Positions 55,733-64,000 of a DNA stretch of 64,000 nt are shown in pieces. The notes under the pieces are model-generated. The model was not told where the DNA came from. It worked only from the letters and a program-made list of their open reading frames with translations, and did no database searches. A program made the translations under genes and the position numbers. Positions within the stretch are counted from its first letter, which is position 1, and the number at the start of each line of letters is the position of its first letter. Origin of the DNA: Nocardia carnea NBRC 14403 (lineage in GTDB: Bacteria; Actinomycetota; Actinomycetes; Mycobacteriales; Mycobacteriaceae); contig NZ_BAFV01000039.1 in assembly GCF_000308515.1 (NCBI RefSeq), positions 332,995 to 396,994 of the forward strand. Direction: 5' to 3'.

Positions 55733-56167
55733 TAAGGGTGCCCTGACCAGGAGGGGTGTCATAGCGCCACCCGTCCCGGCCGGAAACCGGAAACCCCTGT
55801 TCCACCGAGAAAGTCCGGTCCACCTCGGCCGACACGAATACCTGGAGTGATCTGCTTCACTTCGGTGACAGCGCGGCCGGATACCGGATCGTCGCGAGAT
55901 AGTTTGCTGCCGGGCTGCACACGGCGTGCACTCGGCCACGAAAAGCCGGAGCCCCCGTGTTCGTGCACCGGTACGACTCGGTGTCCCACCCCGGGTGCCG
56001 ATCGCGGCATCACCCGCAGCGGCCGGCGCCCCGCGGCCGATAACTGAGCGGTGTCCGGAAGCAGCACCGAATGCGCCCGCGGCCGCCCCGGCGATGCGAC
56101 CCCCTCGATTCGGCACACCGTGTGCCGCGGCCCGGGGTCCACCGGAGACGCCGGCGAACTAGTCTCG
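55733..56167. other. Gap of about 435 bases between sufR and mptB promoters
   Basis: Divergent genes face away from it. No ORF with a ribosome site is apparent. It should hold the promoter of mptB and the upstream part of the suf promoter. Confidence 0.5.
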
Positions 56168-57898
56168 ATGGCCGTGGCAGGACAGGCAGGCGCCCCGGGC
56201 GCATCGGCACCGCTCCGGCAGCGCGGGCTGCACCTGATGCGACGCGCCCTCGGACTGGATGTCAAAGCTTCGGATCACACCATCGCCGTCCTGCACAGCG
56301 ACGAATCTTCCGAAGCACCCGGGCTCGATCGCCGGGAAATGCGGCAACTGGACCGGATCCGGTTGATGGGCACCACCGGCACCGTACTGATGGCGATCAG
56401 CGCCCTCGGTATCGGCGCACAACCGGTGCACCAGAACCCCACGTCCGGGATGCGGGTACTGGGTATCTTCGCGCGGGCGCACACCGGGTCGCTGGCGATG
56501 TGCATGGTCGGCACGGTCACGGTCGTACTGGCCTGGCTGCTGCTGGGCCGGTTCGCCATCGGCGGCCTCGGCGGCTCACCGCTGCGCCGGATCACCCGCC
56601 GTCAACTGGACCGCACGCTGCTCGTATGGATCATCCCGCTCTGCGTCGCACCGCCGATGTTCAGCAACGATGTGTACTCGTATCTCGCGCAGAGCGAGAT
56701 CACGGCACGCGGGATCGATCCTTATGCGGAAGGGCCGGTCGCAGCTCTCGGCATCGATAATGTCCTCACCAACAATGTTCCGACCATCTGGCGCGAGACC
56801 CCGGCACCGTACGGACCACTGTTCCTGTGGATAGGCGAGGGAATCGCCGAGATCACCGGTGACAACATCCTCGCCGGTGTCTGGGTTCACCGGCTGCTGG
56901 CGCTGGCGGGAGTGGCGCTGATCGTCTGGGCACTACCACGTCTGTCGGCGCGCTGCGGAGTGGCGCCGGTGAGCGCCCTCTGGCTGGGAGTGGCCAATCC
57001 GCTGGTGCTCTTCCATCTCATCGGTGGTGTGCACAACGATGCGCTCATGCTCGGCCTGATGCTGGCGGGGCTGGAACTCATGCTGCGCGCCATCCACGGC
57101 CTGCCGGGGGACACGGGGAAGCCGCCGCTGGATACCCGCGGCTGGGCGTTGCTGATCGGCGGCGCTGTCGCCGTCAGCTTGTCCTCGTCGGTCAAAATCA
57201 CTTCGATCATCGTGCTCGGTTTCGCGGGCATGGCCTTGGCGCGGCGCTGGGGCCCCGGCGTACGTTCGGTCGTCAAAGCCGCGGCACTGCTCGGTCTCGT
57301 CGCCGCACTGACGACCCTGGTGATCAGCACGGCCAGCGGTCTGGGGTTCGGCTGGCTCGATACGGTCAGCGGGGCCAACGCGGTGCGCAGCTGGATGTCG
57401 TTGCCGACGGCACTGGGCATCGCCACCGGTTTCGGCGGTGTTCTGCTCGGATTGGGCGACCACACGACGGCACTGCTGAGTATCACCCGGCCCATCGCCG
57501 GGGTCGTGGCGGGCTTCATCACCGTGCGTATGCTTTTCGCGACCTGGACCGGCCGCATCCACCCGGTCGGTGCACTGGGAGTATCGCTGGGCGCGATCGT
57601 TCTCCTGTTCCCGGTGGTGCATCCGTGGTATCTGCTGTGGGCGATCGTGCCCCTGGCGGCCTGGGCCACCCGGCCGGTGTTCCGGGTCCCGGCCATCGGG
57701 ATCTCCGCGCTGGTCAGCGTGATTCTCATGCCACGCGGCGCCGACCTCGAGGTTTTCCAGATCGTCGGGTCCGCGGTCGCGACGGTGATCGTGTCCGTGC
57801 TGTTCATCGTGGTCACGCGTAACGCCCTGCCGTGGCGCGCTCAGCAGGGGGTGTCGGCCCCGTCACAGCCGGCCGGGGCATACGGTGTGACCTCGTGA
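56168..57898 (+). CDS. mptB: MptB-like alpha-(1->6) mannopyranosyltransferase
   Basis: 576 residues with around 13 membrane helices, GT-C type. MptB-family blocks include SNDVYSYLAQSEITARGIDP, IWRETPAPYGPLFLWIGEGI, LWLGVANPLVLFHLIGGVHN and LLFPVVHPWYLLWAIVPLAA. It uses polyprenyl-phosphomannose to build the early mannan core of lipomannan. The neighbour order (sufR divergent from mptB) equals that of mycobacteria, where Rv1459c is mptB. The start is placed at ATG 56168; the open frame extends to 56051 and ATG 56237 is a later option. Confidence 0.9.
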   Translation: MAVAGQAGAPGASAPLRQRGLHLMRRALGLDVKASDHTIAVLHSDESSEAPGLDRREMRQLDRIRLMGTTGTVLMAISALGIGAQPVHQNPTSGMRVLGIFARAHTGSLAMCMVGTVTVVLAWLLLGRFAIGGLGGSPLRRITRRQLDRTLLVWIIPLCVAPPMFSNDVYSYLAQSEITARGIDPYAEGPVAALGIDNVLTNNVPTIWRETPAPYGPLFLWIGEGIAEITGDNILAGVWVHRLLALAGVALIVWALPRLSARCGVAPVSALWLGVANPLVLFHLIGGVHNDALMLGLMLAGLELMLRAIHGLPGDTGKPPLDTRGWALLIGGAVAVSLSSSVKITSIIVLGFAGMALARRWGPGVRSVVKAAALLGLVAALTTLVISTASGLGFGWLDTVSGANAVRSWMSLPTALGIATGFGGVLLGLGDHTTALLSITRPIAGVVAGFITVRMLFATWTGRIHPVGALGVSLGAIVLLFPVVHPWYLLWAIVPLAAWATRPVFRVPAIGISALVSVILMPRGADLEVFQIVGSAVATVIVSVLFIVVTRNALPWRAQQGVSAPSQPAGAYGVTS

Positions 57899-58830
57899 CG
57901 ACCGCTTCCCGGGTACCCGCCGTCCAGGTGGACCACGTCGCCAAACACTACGGCGAAACCGTCGCGGTGGACGGTATCGGTTTCACCGTCGAACCGGCGC
58001 AGGTATTCGCCCTGCTCGGGCCGAACGGGGCCGGTAAGACCACCACGGTGGAGATGTGCGAGGGATTCGTACGCCCGGATGCGGGCACAGTCCGCGTATT
58101 GGGGCTCGACCCGCGTACCGACTCCGAACGGCTGCGACCGCGGATCGGGGTGATGTTGCAGGGCGGCGGCGCGTATCCGGGGGCCCGCGCCGGCGAGATG
58201 CTGGACCTGGTCGCCTCGTATTCGGCGAATCCGCTGGATCCCGATTGGCTGCTGGGTGTGCTGGGGCTGTCCGACAGCCGGCGTACCCCCTACCGGAGGC
58301 TGTCCGGCGGTCAGCAGCAGCGGCTCTCACTCGCCTGTGCGCTCGTGGGCCGGCCCGAGATCGTCTTCCTGGACGAGCCGACCGCGGGTATGGACGCCCA
58401 GGCCCGGATCATGGTGTGGGAGTTGATCGACGCACTCCGCCGCGACGGGGTCAGCGTGCTGCTCACCACCCACCTGATGGATGAGGCCGAAGAATTGGCC
58501 GACCATCTGGTGATCATCGACCACGGGCGGATCGTCGCCTCCGGCACGCCCGCGGAGGTCACCGCGCACGGCGCGGCCGGGCAGTTGCGATTCGCCGCCC
58601 CGCCCCGGCTGGACCTGGAACTGTTGCAGCGTGCGCTGCCGGAGGGTTTCGCGCCCACCGAAACCAGTCCCGGCTCCTATCTGGTGGAGGGCGAGATCAA
58701 CCCACAGGTGCTGGCGACGGTGACCGCCTGGTGCGCCCGGGTGAACGTCCTCGCCACCGATATCCGCATCGACCAGCGCCGGCTGGAGGATGTTTTCCTG
58801 GAACTCACCGGACGGGATCTGCGCGCATGA
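57895..58830 (+). CDS. ABC exporter ATPase (Rv1458c-like)
   Basis: 311 residues. Walker A GPNGAGKTT, signature LSGGQQQRLSLACAL, Walker B EIVFLDEPTAGMD, H loop LTTHLMDEAEE. It serves the permease at 58954 in an ABC-2 exporter. GTG start overlaps the mptB stop by 4 bases. Between this gene and the permease lie two micro-ORFs, where in mycobacteria the ATPase and permease genes are adjacent. Confidence 0.93.
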   Translation: MTTASRVPAVQVDHVAKHYGETVAVDGIGFTVEPAQVFALLGPNGAGKTTTVEMCEGFVRPDAGTVRVLGLDPRTDSERLRPRIGVMLQGGGAYPGARAGEMLDLVASYSANPLDPDWLLGVLGLSDSRRTPYRRLSGGQQQRLSLACALVGRPEIVFLDEPTAGMDAQARIMVWELIDALRRDGVSVLLTTHLMDEAEELADHLVIIDHGRIVASGTPAEVTAHGAAGQLRFAAPPRLDLELLQRALPEGFAPTETSPGSYLVEGEINPQVLATVTAWCARVNVLATDIRIDQRRLEDVFLELTGRDLRA

Positions 58831-58889
58831 TGCGGTTGAATCTCCATCTCCGTCGACCGCATCGGGCAGCTTCGGAGGAGGCATGGTGA
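58827..58889 (+). CDS. Micro-ORF 1 between ABC ATPase and permease genes
   Basis: ATG overlaps the ATPase stop (ATGA); 20 codons reading MMRLNLHLRRPHRAASEEAW then TGA. GGAGGAGG near its 3' end is placed as ribosome site for the next micro-ORF. It resembles micro-ORF 2 (MR..L.L...R.PH...S.EAW). Stop/start coupling on both ends suggests it is translated. No known family. Confidence 0.5.
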   Translation: MMRLNLHLRRPHRAASEEAW

Positions 58890-58957
58890 TGCGATACCTC
58901 CGCCTCAGCTTCGGCCTCCGCGAACCACATGTACAACCGTCAAAGGAGGCCTGGTGA
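58889..58957 (+). CDS. Micro-ORF 2 between ABC ATPase and permease genes
   Basis: 22 codons, start ATG overlaps the micro-ORF 1 stop by one base (TGATG). The peptide begins MRYLRLSFGL, contains REPH and ends SKEAW. AAAGGAGG in its 3' end is the ribosome site for the permease GTG, which overlaps its TGA by 4 bases. Similar in layout and sequence to micro-ORF 1, so probably a tandem duplicate. Confidence 0.5.
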   Translation: MRYLRLSFGLREPHVQPSKEAW

Positions 58958-59745
58958 CCAAACCGGATCTCTCGGCCAACCGGTTCGAACCGGGTATTTT
59001 CGCCCCCGCGCCCCAGCCGGCGCCACGGGTGGCCATGTTGTTCGCGCAGACCCGTCTCGACCTGGTGCTGTTGCTGCGCAACGGCGAGCAACTGCTGCTC
59101 ACCATGTTCATCCCGATCACGCTGCTGGTGGGGCTCGCGCTGCTGCCGTTCGGCGATATGGGCCCGGACAAGATCGACAAGATCGTGCCTGCGGTGATGA
59201 TGGTGGCCGTGATGTCGACCGCCTTCACCGGCCAGGCCATCGCCGTCGGATTCGACCGGCGCTACGGGGCGCTCAAACGGCTCGGCGCCACTCCCCTGCC
59301 GCGCTGGGGCATCGTCGCCGGTAAGAGCGGCGCCGTCCTGCTGGTGGTGATCCTGCAGGCCGTCCTGCTCGGGTCGATCGGGGTCGCCCTGGGTTGGCGG
59401 CCGGGCCTCGCGGGGCTGGCACTCGGCGCGGTGCTGATCGCCCTGGGAACCGCGACCTTCGCGGCCATGGGGCTGCTGCTCGGCGGCACGCTCAAAGCCG
59501 AGATCGTGCTCGCACTGGCCAATATCCTCTGGTTCGTCATGCTGGGTATCGCCAGCGTGGTCTTCGCCTCCGAAGAGCTGCCCGAAATCGTGCACACCCT
59601 GGTCCGGCTGGTGCCGTCGGGGGCGCTGGCAGTCGCCCTGGAACACGCGCTCAGCGGCGGTATCGACTGGTTCGGCGTGGTGGTGCTGCTCGTCTGGGGA
59701 ACCGTCGCCGGGCTGCTGGCCGCACGTTGGTTCCGCTTCGAATAG
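58954..59745 (+). CDS. ABC exporter permease (ABC-2 type, Rv1457c-like)
   Basis: 263 residues with six membrane segments. LLTMFIPITLLVGLALLPFG is the first; FDRRYGALKRLGATPLPRW is the conserved cytoplasmic loop; WFVMLGIASVVFASEELPEI closes a later pair. GTG 58954 sits 5-6 bases after GGAGGCC. The cargo of this exporter family is unknown; its steady linkage to ctaA suggests a role near heme or respiratory assembly, but this is only association. Confidence 0.9.
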   Translation: MTKPDLSANRFEPGIFAPAPQPAPRVAMLFAQTRLDLVLLLRNGEQLLLTMFIPITLLVGLALLPFGDMGPDKIDKIVPAVMMVAVMSTAFTGQAIAVGFDRRYGALKRLGATPLPRWGIVAGKSGAVLLVVILQAVLLGSIGVALGWRPGLAGLALGAVLIALGTATFAAMGLLLGGTLKAEIVLALANILWFVMLGIASVVFASEELPEIVHTLVRLVPSGALAVALEHALSGGIDWFGVVVLLVWGTVAGLLAARWFRFE

Positions 59746-59811
59746 AGTGACCACGACAACTTGTAGTAGTCCGGCTGCGGAGGTCGCAGCCACGCCCGCT
59801 ACCATCGTGAC

Positions 59812-60786
59812 GTGCTCTATCGCGCATTCCTGCGAGTCGTGGACCGGCTCCCACTGCCCTCCCGGCGCGCCCAGCTGCTGATCGCCCTCTCGGTACTCGG
59901 TACCCAGGCCGGGATCGCGGTGACCGGCGCGATCGTGCGGGTCACCGCCTCGGGGCTCGGCTGCCCCACCTGGCCGCAATGCTTCCCCGGCAGTTTCACC
60001 CCGGTCGGGGTTTCCGAGGTGCCCGTGCTCCATCAGGCGGTGGAGTTCGGCAACCGGCTGCTCACCTTCGTCGTGACGCTGTGCGCCGCGCTCATCGTGC
60101 TGGCGGTCACCCGGGCCCGGCGGCGCCGGGAGGTCCTGATCTATGCGTGGCTGATGCCCGCCGGCACGGTACTGCAGGCGATCATCGGCGGTATCACCGT
60201 GCTGTCCGGGTTGCTGTGGTGGACGGTCGCCCTGCATCTGCTCGCCTCGATGCTCATGGTGTGGGTGGCCGCCGTGATGTACGCCAAGGTCGCCGCTCCC
60301 GACGACGGGGTCGATACGGTCCGGGCGCCGGCGCCGCTGCGCTGGCTCACAGTGCTCAGTGGGATCACCCTGGCCGGAGTGCTCCTCGCGGGCACCCTGG
60401 TCACTGCCGCCGGACCGCATGCCGGCGACAAGAGCATCGAACGCCCGGTGGCCAGGCTCGAAATCGAGATCACCACCTTGGTACATCTGCACTCGCAACT
60501 GCTCATCGGCTATCTCGCCCTGCTGATCGGCCTCGGCTTCGGTCTGTACGCCACCGGTATCACCACACCGGTCCGCAATCGCTTCTTCGTACTGATCGGG
60601 TTGGTCCTGGCGCAATCGCTGGTCGGGGTCGTGCAGTACTTCACCGACGTTCCCGCGGCCCTCGTGGCGATCCACGTGGGCGGCGCGGCGCTGTGCACCG
60701 CGGCCACCGCAGCCCTGTGGGCCTCACTGCACACCCGTGAGCGCCTCCCCGTCGGCGCACCCGAACCCGACACTCAACCCGCCTGA
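59812..60786 (+). CDS. ctaA: Heme A synthase, CtaA/COX15 type
   Basis: 324 residues with eight membrane helices. VTGAIVRVTASGLGCPTWPQ contains the Cys pair (LGCPTWPQC) of Gram-positive CtaA. Heme ligands are in VLHQAVEFGNRLL, VALHLLASM, LVHLHSQLLIGYL and VAIHVGGA. It oxidises heme O to heme A for the aa3 oxidase. The mycobacterial counterpart (Rv1456c) is often mislabelled as an ABC transporter part. GTG start at 59812, 66 bases after the permease gene. Confidence 0.92.
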   Translation: MLYRAFLRVVDRLPLPSRRAQLLIALSVLGTQAGIAVTGAIVRVTASGLGCPTWPQCFPGSFTPVGVSEVPVLHQAVEFGNRLLTFVVTLCAALIVLAVTRARRRREVLIYAWLMPAGTVLQAIIGGITVLSGLLWWTVALHLLASMLMVWVAAVMYAKVAAPDDGVDTVRAPAPLRWLTVLSGITLAGVLLAGTLVTAAGPHAGDKSIERPVARLEIEITTLVHLHSQLLIGYLALLIGLGFGLYATGITTPVRNRFFVLIGLVLAQSLVGVVQYFTDVPAALVAIHVGGAALCTAATAALWASLHTRERLPVGAPEPDTQPA

Positions 60787-60970
60787 ACCTACGGCGAGGC
60801 ACACGATGCCCTGCTGTAGCGGTGCGGATCAACGACTTCGGTCAGCCCCGCAACCGGTAAGCACATGGCTGGATATCGAGGAAGCATCAGACCGGTCGGA
60901 TACCGCCCCAGTGCGGACCGGTCCCGAGCCGGGAGCTCATTTACACCGCGGCGCTGTTAGCCGGGCGGTT

Positions 60971-60990
60971 CCGGTCGCACCGGTGACCGG
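60971..60990. terminator. Weak hairpin between convergent ctaA and pucR-type genes
   Basis: CCGGTC and GACCGG arms of 6 bases around an 8-base loop, followed at once by the palindrome GGCGATCGCC. The 297-base gap (60787-61083) holds no supported gene. Confidence 0.3.
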
Positions 60991-61083
60991 CGATCGCCCG
61001 TCGGCCGACGCGTAACGGCCGGCGCACGGTGCACCCGCCTGCTTTCCAGCGCACTCAACTGCCGGACAACGGGGGTCGTCTGG

Positions 61084-62313
61084 TCATTCGCTGGGGCGCT
61101 TCTGATAGCTGCGCGCGACCAGCGCCGAGGTCAGGTACCACAAGCCGTTGGGAATCGCCGGGTCGTAACCGGTGAGCAGCCGGACCCGTTTGAGACGGTA
61201 ATCGAGGGTGTTGGTGTGCATATGCATGAGCCGGGCGGTGCGCTGGCGGTTGAAATTGTTGGCGATGTGCCGGCGCAGCGTTTCCAATAGCTCGGGATGC
61301 TCGTCCAGCGGGTCCAGGATGGCGCTGAGATGCTCCCGGGCCGGGCCGGGCCGGGTGATCTGGAATTCCAGTGCCAGATCCGAGAACCGGTGCAGCCCAC
61401 CACCGGCGGTGATCCGCGAGACGATATCGAGAAGTTCGTGGGCGCGATCGGCCGCATCGGGGATATCGGCGGTCTCCGCGGTGACGATGGTGGCGGTGAC
61501 CGGTACCTGAGCGGCCTGCGACAGCCCGGCGATCAGTTCGTCGAGTGCTTCATCGGGGAACATATGCGCCGGCAGCAGTACCGTTCCGCCGTCGATACTG
61601 AGCAACGACAGTGCGCGTTCACCGCAACTGCGGGCGAGTTCGGCCTGTACCCGGCGCAATTTCCGGCGCGCGACGATACGGCCGTCCACCCGCGGCGCGG
61701 ATTCGTCCGGATGGGGCGGCAATCCCAGAGCCAGCACCTGATACGACTGCGCGATCTCGATCCCGCATTCCCGCGCCATGGTCGCGGTGCTGTGCCCGCC
61801 GAGCAGTGCGGAGATCAGCGTGTGCACCGCGGTGTGATGTTCGGCGACCACCCCTCGATATTCGCTCACATAGGCCAGCGCGACTTCCGAGGTGATCGTG
61901 TCGAGGATTTCCAGCATCCGGCGGGCGGTGGCGACCAGGGTTGCCGAATCGGCCGGGCCGGCAGTGGACATGATGTGGTCGAAACCGAGTTTGAAGCCCT
62001 CGTGGATGGCGTGGTTGATGGTGTCGACCGGGATCCCCTCGCGCGCCCACTCGGCGGCGGCATCGCGCACGAGTTCGATCTCGTGCGGGAGTTCGCGGCC
62101 GTCGAGGCGGCCGAGGGTGAGTTCGAGGCATAAGCGGGTCACCGCGGTGACATCGCCCTGTAGCGCATCGCCGGGCAAGGTGCCGCAGGGCGCCACATTC
62201 TCGACGAAATGCCCGACCATCTGACGCGAGAGAGTCGACACATCGCGTAGATGGTTCGAAATCGGACGGCCGGACACCGTAAGTCGGGAACGGGTCGGAC
62301 TACTGACCGTCAT
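61084..62313 (-). CDS. PucR/CdaR-type transcriptional regulator
   Basis: 409 residues. The C-terminus NNFNRQRTARLMHMHTNTLD followed by YRLKRVRLLTGYD is the PucR-type helix-turn-helix. The middle, about 170-300, is a GGDEF-like/RsbRD-like sensing region, and the N-terminal part (about 30-170) has the RsbRD-type helical segment AREGIPVDTINHAIHEGFKL. Equivalent to the Rv1453 regulator in mycobacteria. Its targets are unknown; genes flanking it (ctaA or qor) are candidates. Confidence 0.88.
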   Translation of the reverse strand: MTVSSPTRSRLTVSGRPISNHLRDVSTLSRQMVGHFVENVAPCGTLPGDALQGDVTAVTRLCLELTLGRLDGRELPHEIELVRDAAAEWAREGIPVDTINHAIHEGFKLGFDHIMSTAGPADSATLVATARRMLEILDTITSEVALAYVSEYRGVVAEHHTAVHTLISALLGGHSTATMARECGIEIAQSYQVLALGLPPHPDESAPRVDGRIVARRKLRRVQAELARSCGERALSLLSIDGGTVLLPAHMFPDEALDELIAGLSQAAQVPVTATIVTAETADIPDAADRAHELLDIVSRITAGGGLHRFSDLALEFQITRPGPAREHLSAILDPLDEHPELLETLRRHIANNFNRQRTARLMHMHTNTLDYRLKRVRLLTGYDPAIPNGLWYLTSALVARSYQKRPSE

Positions 62314-62461
62314 ATCGGCTCCTTCTACCCCGGGCTGACGAAGCCTTAACGGTAGCGTGAAGCGGTTACTCGTCAGTAGGTTTTGGCCGGGAAACTGTCC
62401 GAGCTACCTGTTGCCCGGACCGGCGGCCTGTGAGTACACACAGGACCGCCGCCGCAAAAAC

Positions 62462-62812
62462 TCAGTTCTCGTTACGCGCCTTGGGGAATCGTGCCTGCTT
62501 CGCGACCCAGCCGGCCATCTTCTCCCAGTGCCCGGTACGTGGCGTCGTCTTGGCCACCAGATCACGCTCCCAGCCGTCGGCGGCCGTCAGTCCGTCGACG
62601 GCGCCGATCACGGCCTGCGCCGTGGCCGCATCGGCGACCATCCGGTCCCCCAGGACACCGTCGGCGCCGACCAGCGTGATCCGGACGCCGCGGCGACCCA
62701 CCGGCTGCGGAACGGCCTCGGCCGAACCGCCGTGCGCGGCGACGAACTTACGCACCGATCCGACGATCTCCTTCGGCGCGCGGACGGTGGCGGTTGCGGT
62801 ATCTGCACTCAT
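62462..62812 (-). CDS. Small conserved actinobacterial protein of unknown function
   Basis: 116 residues, cytoplasmic. APKEIVGSVRKFVAAHGGSA, RRGVRITLVGADGVLGDRMV and GWERDLVAKTTPRTGHWEKM are well-structured segments. It lies next to qor, as does Rv1455 in M. tuberculosis, which has a comparable size, so it may be the counterpart. No function can be stated. Confidence 0.75.
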   Translation of the reverse strand: MSADTATATVRAPKEIVGSVRKFVAAHGGSAEAVPQPVGRRGVRITLVGADGVLGDRMVADAATAQAVIGAVDGLTAADGWERDLVAKTTPRTGHWEKMAGWVAKQARFPKARNEN

Positions 62813-62916
62813 ATCCCGGAGTTTACCGGCGAGTAGTACCGCCCATCCGGGGCCGTGGCAGCCGCACCCACCGGACCCGCGTATTGCACGCCCGGGCGCA
62901 CGTGTAGAACTGGACC

Positions 62917-63882
62917 ATGCGCGCCATCCAGGTGGACCGGCACGGCGGTCCGGAGGTACTGACCCTCACCGATGTTGCCGACCCGTCGCCCGGGCCGAAT
63001 CAGCTACTGGTCGAGGTCGACGCCGTCGGTGTGAACTACATCGACACCTATTTCCGGACCGGCACGTATCCGCGGCCGGTGCCCTATATCCCGGGTTCCG
63101 AGGGCACCGGCGTGGTGGCCGAAATCGGTTCACAGGTCGGCAACTTCGCCGTCGGTGACCGGGTGGCCTGGGCCGCCGGGCCGAACAGTTACGCACCCCG
63201 CACGGTCGTCGACGAGGCTGTGGCCGTGGCGGTTCCCGAAGGAGTGGACCCACCGGTGGCCGCCTCGGCACTGTTGCAGGGTATGACCGCGCACTACCTG
63301 ATCGAATCGGTCTACCGGCCGGAACCGGGCGAGACCGTGCTGGTTCATGCGGGTGCCGGCGGGGTCGGATTGCTGCTCACCCAACTGGCGGCGGCCCGCG
63401 ATATCCGGGTGATCACCACGGTGTCCTCGGACGAGAAAGAGACCCTGTCCCGCGGCGCCGGGGCCTGGGAGGTCCTGCGCTACGGCGACGACCTCGCCGA
63501 CCGGGTCCGCGACCTGACCGGCGGCACGGGTGTGGCGGCGGTCTACGACGGCGTCGGCGCGGCCACGTTCGACGCCGGCCTCGCCTCGCTGCGCGTCCGT
63601 GGCATGCTGGCCCTGTTCGGCGCGGCCAGCGGTCCGGTACCGCCGGTCGATCTGCAGCGATTGAATGCGGCCGGTTCGGTGTTCGTGACCCGGCCCAATA
63701 TCGCCCACTACACGCGAGATCGCGCGGAACTGGATTGGCGCGCGAACGATATCTTCGAAGCAGTCGCCGACGGTTCGCTCACCGTCCGTATCGGTGCCAC
63801 CTATCCGCTCGCCGAGGCCGCACAGGCCCACCGCGACTTGGAAAGCCGCAAGACCACCGGATCGATCGTCCTGCTCCCCTGA
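62917..63882 (+). CDS. qor: Quinone oxidoreductase, zeta-crystallin type
   Basis: 321 residues, MDR family without zinc. MRAIQVDRHGGPEVLTLTDV and PYIPGSEGTGVVAEIGSQVG start the fold; the NADPH site is VLVHAGAGGVGLLLTQLAAA. It reduces quinones one electron at a time or small enones. Corresponds to Rv1454c in the mycobacterial order. The rest of the window (63883-64000) shows no gene. Confidence 0.92.
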   Translation: MRAIQVDRHGGPEVLTLTDVADPSPGPNQLLVEVDAVGVNYIDTYFRTGTYPRPVPYIPGSEGTGVVAEIGSQVGNFAVGDRVAWAAGPNSYAPRTVVDEAVAVAVPEGVDPPVAASALLQGMTAHYLIESVYRPEPGETVLVHAGAGGVGLLLTQLAAARDIRVITTVSSDEKETLSRGAGAWEVLRYGDDLADRVRDLTGGTGVAAVYDGVGAATFDAGLASLRVRGMLALFGAASGPVPPVDLQRLNAAGSVFVTRPNIAHYTRDRAELDWRANDIFEAVADGSLTVRIGATYPLAEAAQAHRDLESRKTTGSIVLLP

Positions 63883-64000
63883 ACCCGGCGTCCGGGCACA
63901 GTCTCGGCTCTCACGCCCGGGCGGTTCGCGATCCGGGAACCGCCGCGGTTTTCCACCTCGTCGTTGCCGGCCGGTTCCACAGCCTCCGTCCGGCCGCGAC

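Noticed and set aside
58327..60675. Minus-strand open frame of 782 codons
   Set aside because: It runs opposite the ABC/ctaA genes, is rich in His, Gln, Gly and Arg, and has no domain; it is a shadow of GC-rich codon bias.

Overview
The window is GC-rich actinobacterial DNA, most likely from Nocardia or a close mycolic-acid-containing relative. Supporting signs are a fused HadA/HadB-type hydroxyacyl dehydratase, an MptB-like lipoglycan mannosyltransferase, mycofactocin maturation genes, a sufRBDCSUT operon next to the mptB / ABC exporter / ctaA / pucR / qor block (the order seen around Rv1453-Rv1466 in Mycobacterium tuberculosis), frequent GTG and TTG starts, and many 1-4 base stop/start overlaps. 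No rRNA, tRNA, CRISPR array, insertion sequence or phage gene was seen.

Layout. 1-7.2 kb: a divergent TetR/esterase pair with a clear operator, a MerR-HEAT plus HEAT protein pair under a MerR-type promoter, two alpha/beta hydrolases, a possible 30-residue peptide gene, a DUF1028 protein and a small membrane protein. 7.3-12.1 kb: a nickel/peptide-type ABC importer (fused double ATPase, two permeases, lipoprotein) behind an IdeR/DtxR-like box. 12.2-15.8 kb: HadAB-like dehydratase, class I fumarase, Nudix hydrolase. 15.8-18.5 kb: mftE-mftD divergent from mftR, without mftA, mftB, mftC or mftF beside them. 18.5-23.7 kb: a stressosome / partner-switching operon (rsbR, S, T, X, U-type and V) opening with a SigF/SigB-like promoter. 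24.4-34.2 kb: F420-type oxidoreductase, cyclodeaminase, glycosyltransferase plus debranching enzyme, L,D-transpeptidase, an anchored envelope protein, an Acg-like flavoprotein and a TetR regulator.

34.2-39.9 kb: a lipoprotein with a lactonase-like fold divergent from a Baeyer-Villiger monooxygenase around a perfect operator, then a two-gene ABC exporter. 40-48.6 kb: a conservon, cvnA-B-C-D (HATPase sensor, roadblock, DUF742, GTPase), followed by four P450 genes; three are CYP157-like paralogues that lack the EXXR motif and one is a canonical CYP154-like P450. 49.2-55.7 kb: the sufR-B-D-C-S-U-T iron-sulfur assembly operon, ended by a 17-bp perfect hairpin. 56.2-60.8 kb: mptB, ABC ATPase, two tandem ~20-codon micro-ORFs, ABC permease and heme A synthase, all tightly coupled up to the permease. 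61-64 kb: PucR regulator, small conserved protein, quinone oxidoreductase.

The most unusual items are the tandem micro-ORFs inside the ABC exporter operon, the detached mftD/mftE/mftR set, and the expansion of non-EXXR P450s behind the conservon, with duplicated upstream DNA and an out-of-frame leader ORF. All functions are read from sequence and remembered family features; no database search was run.
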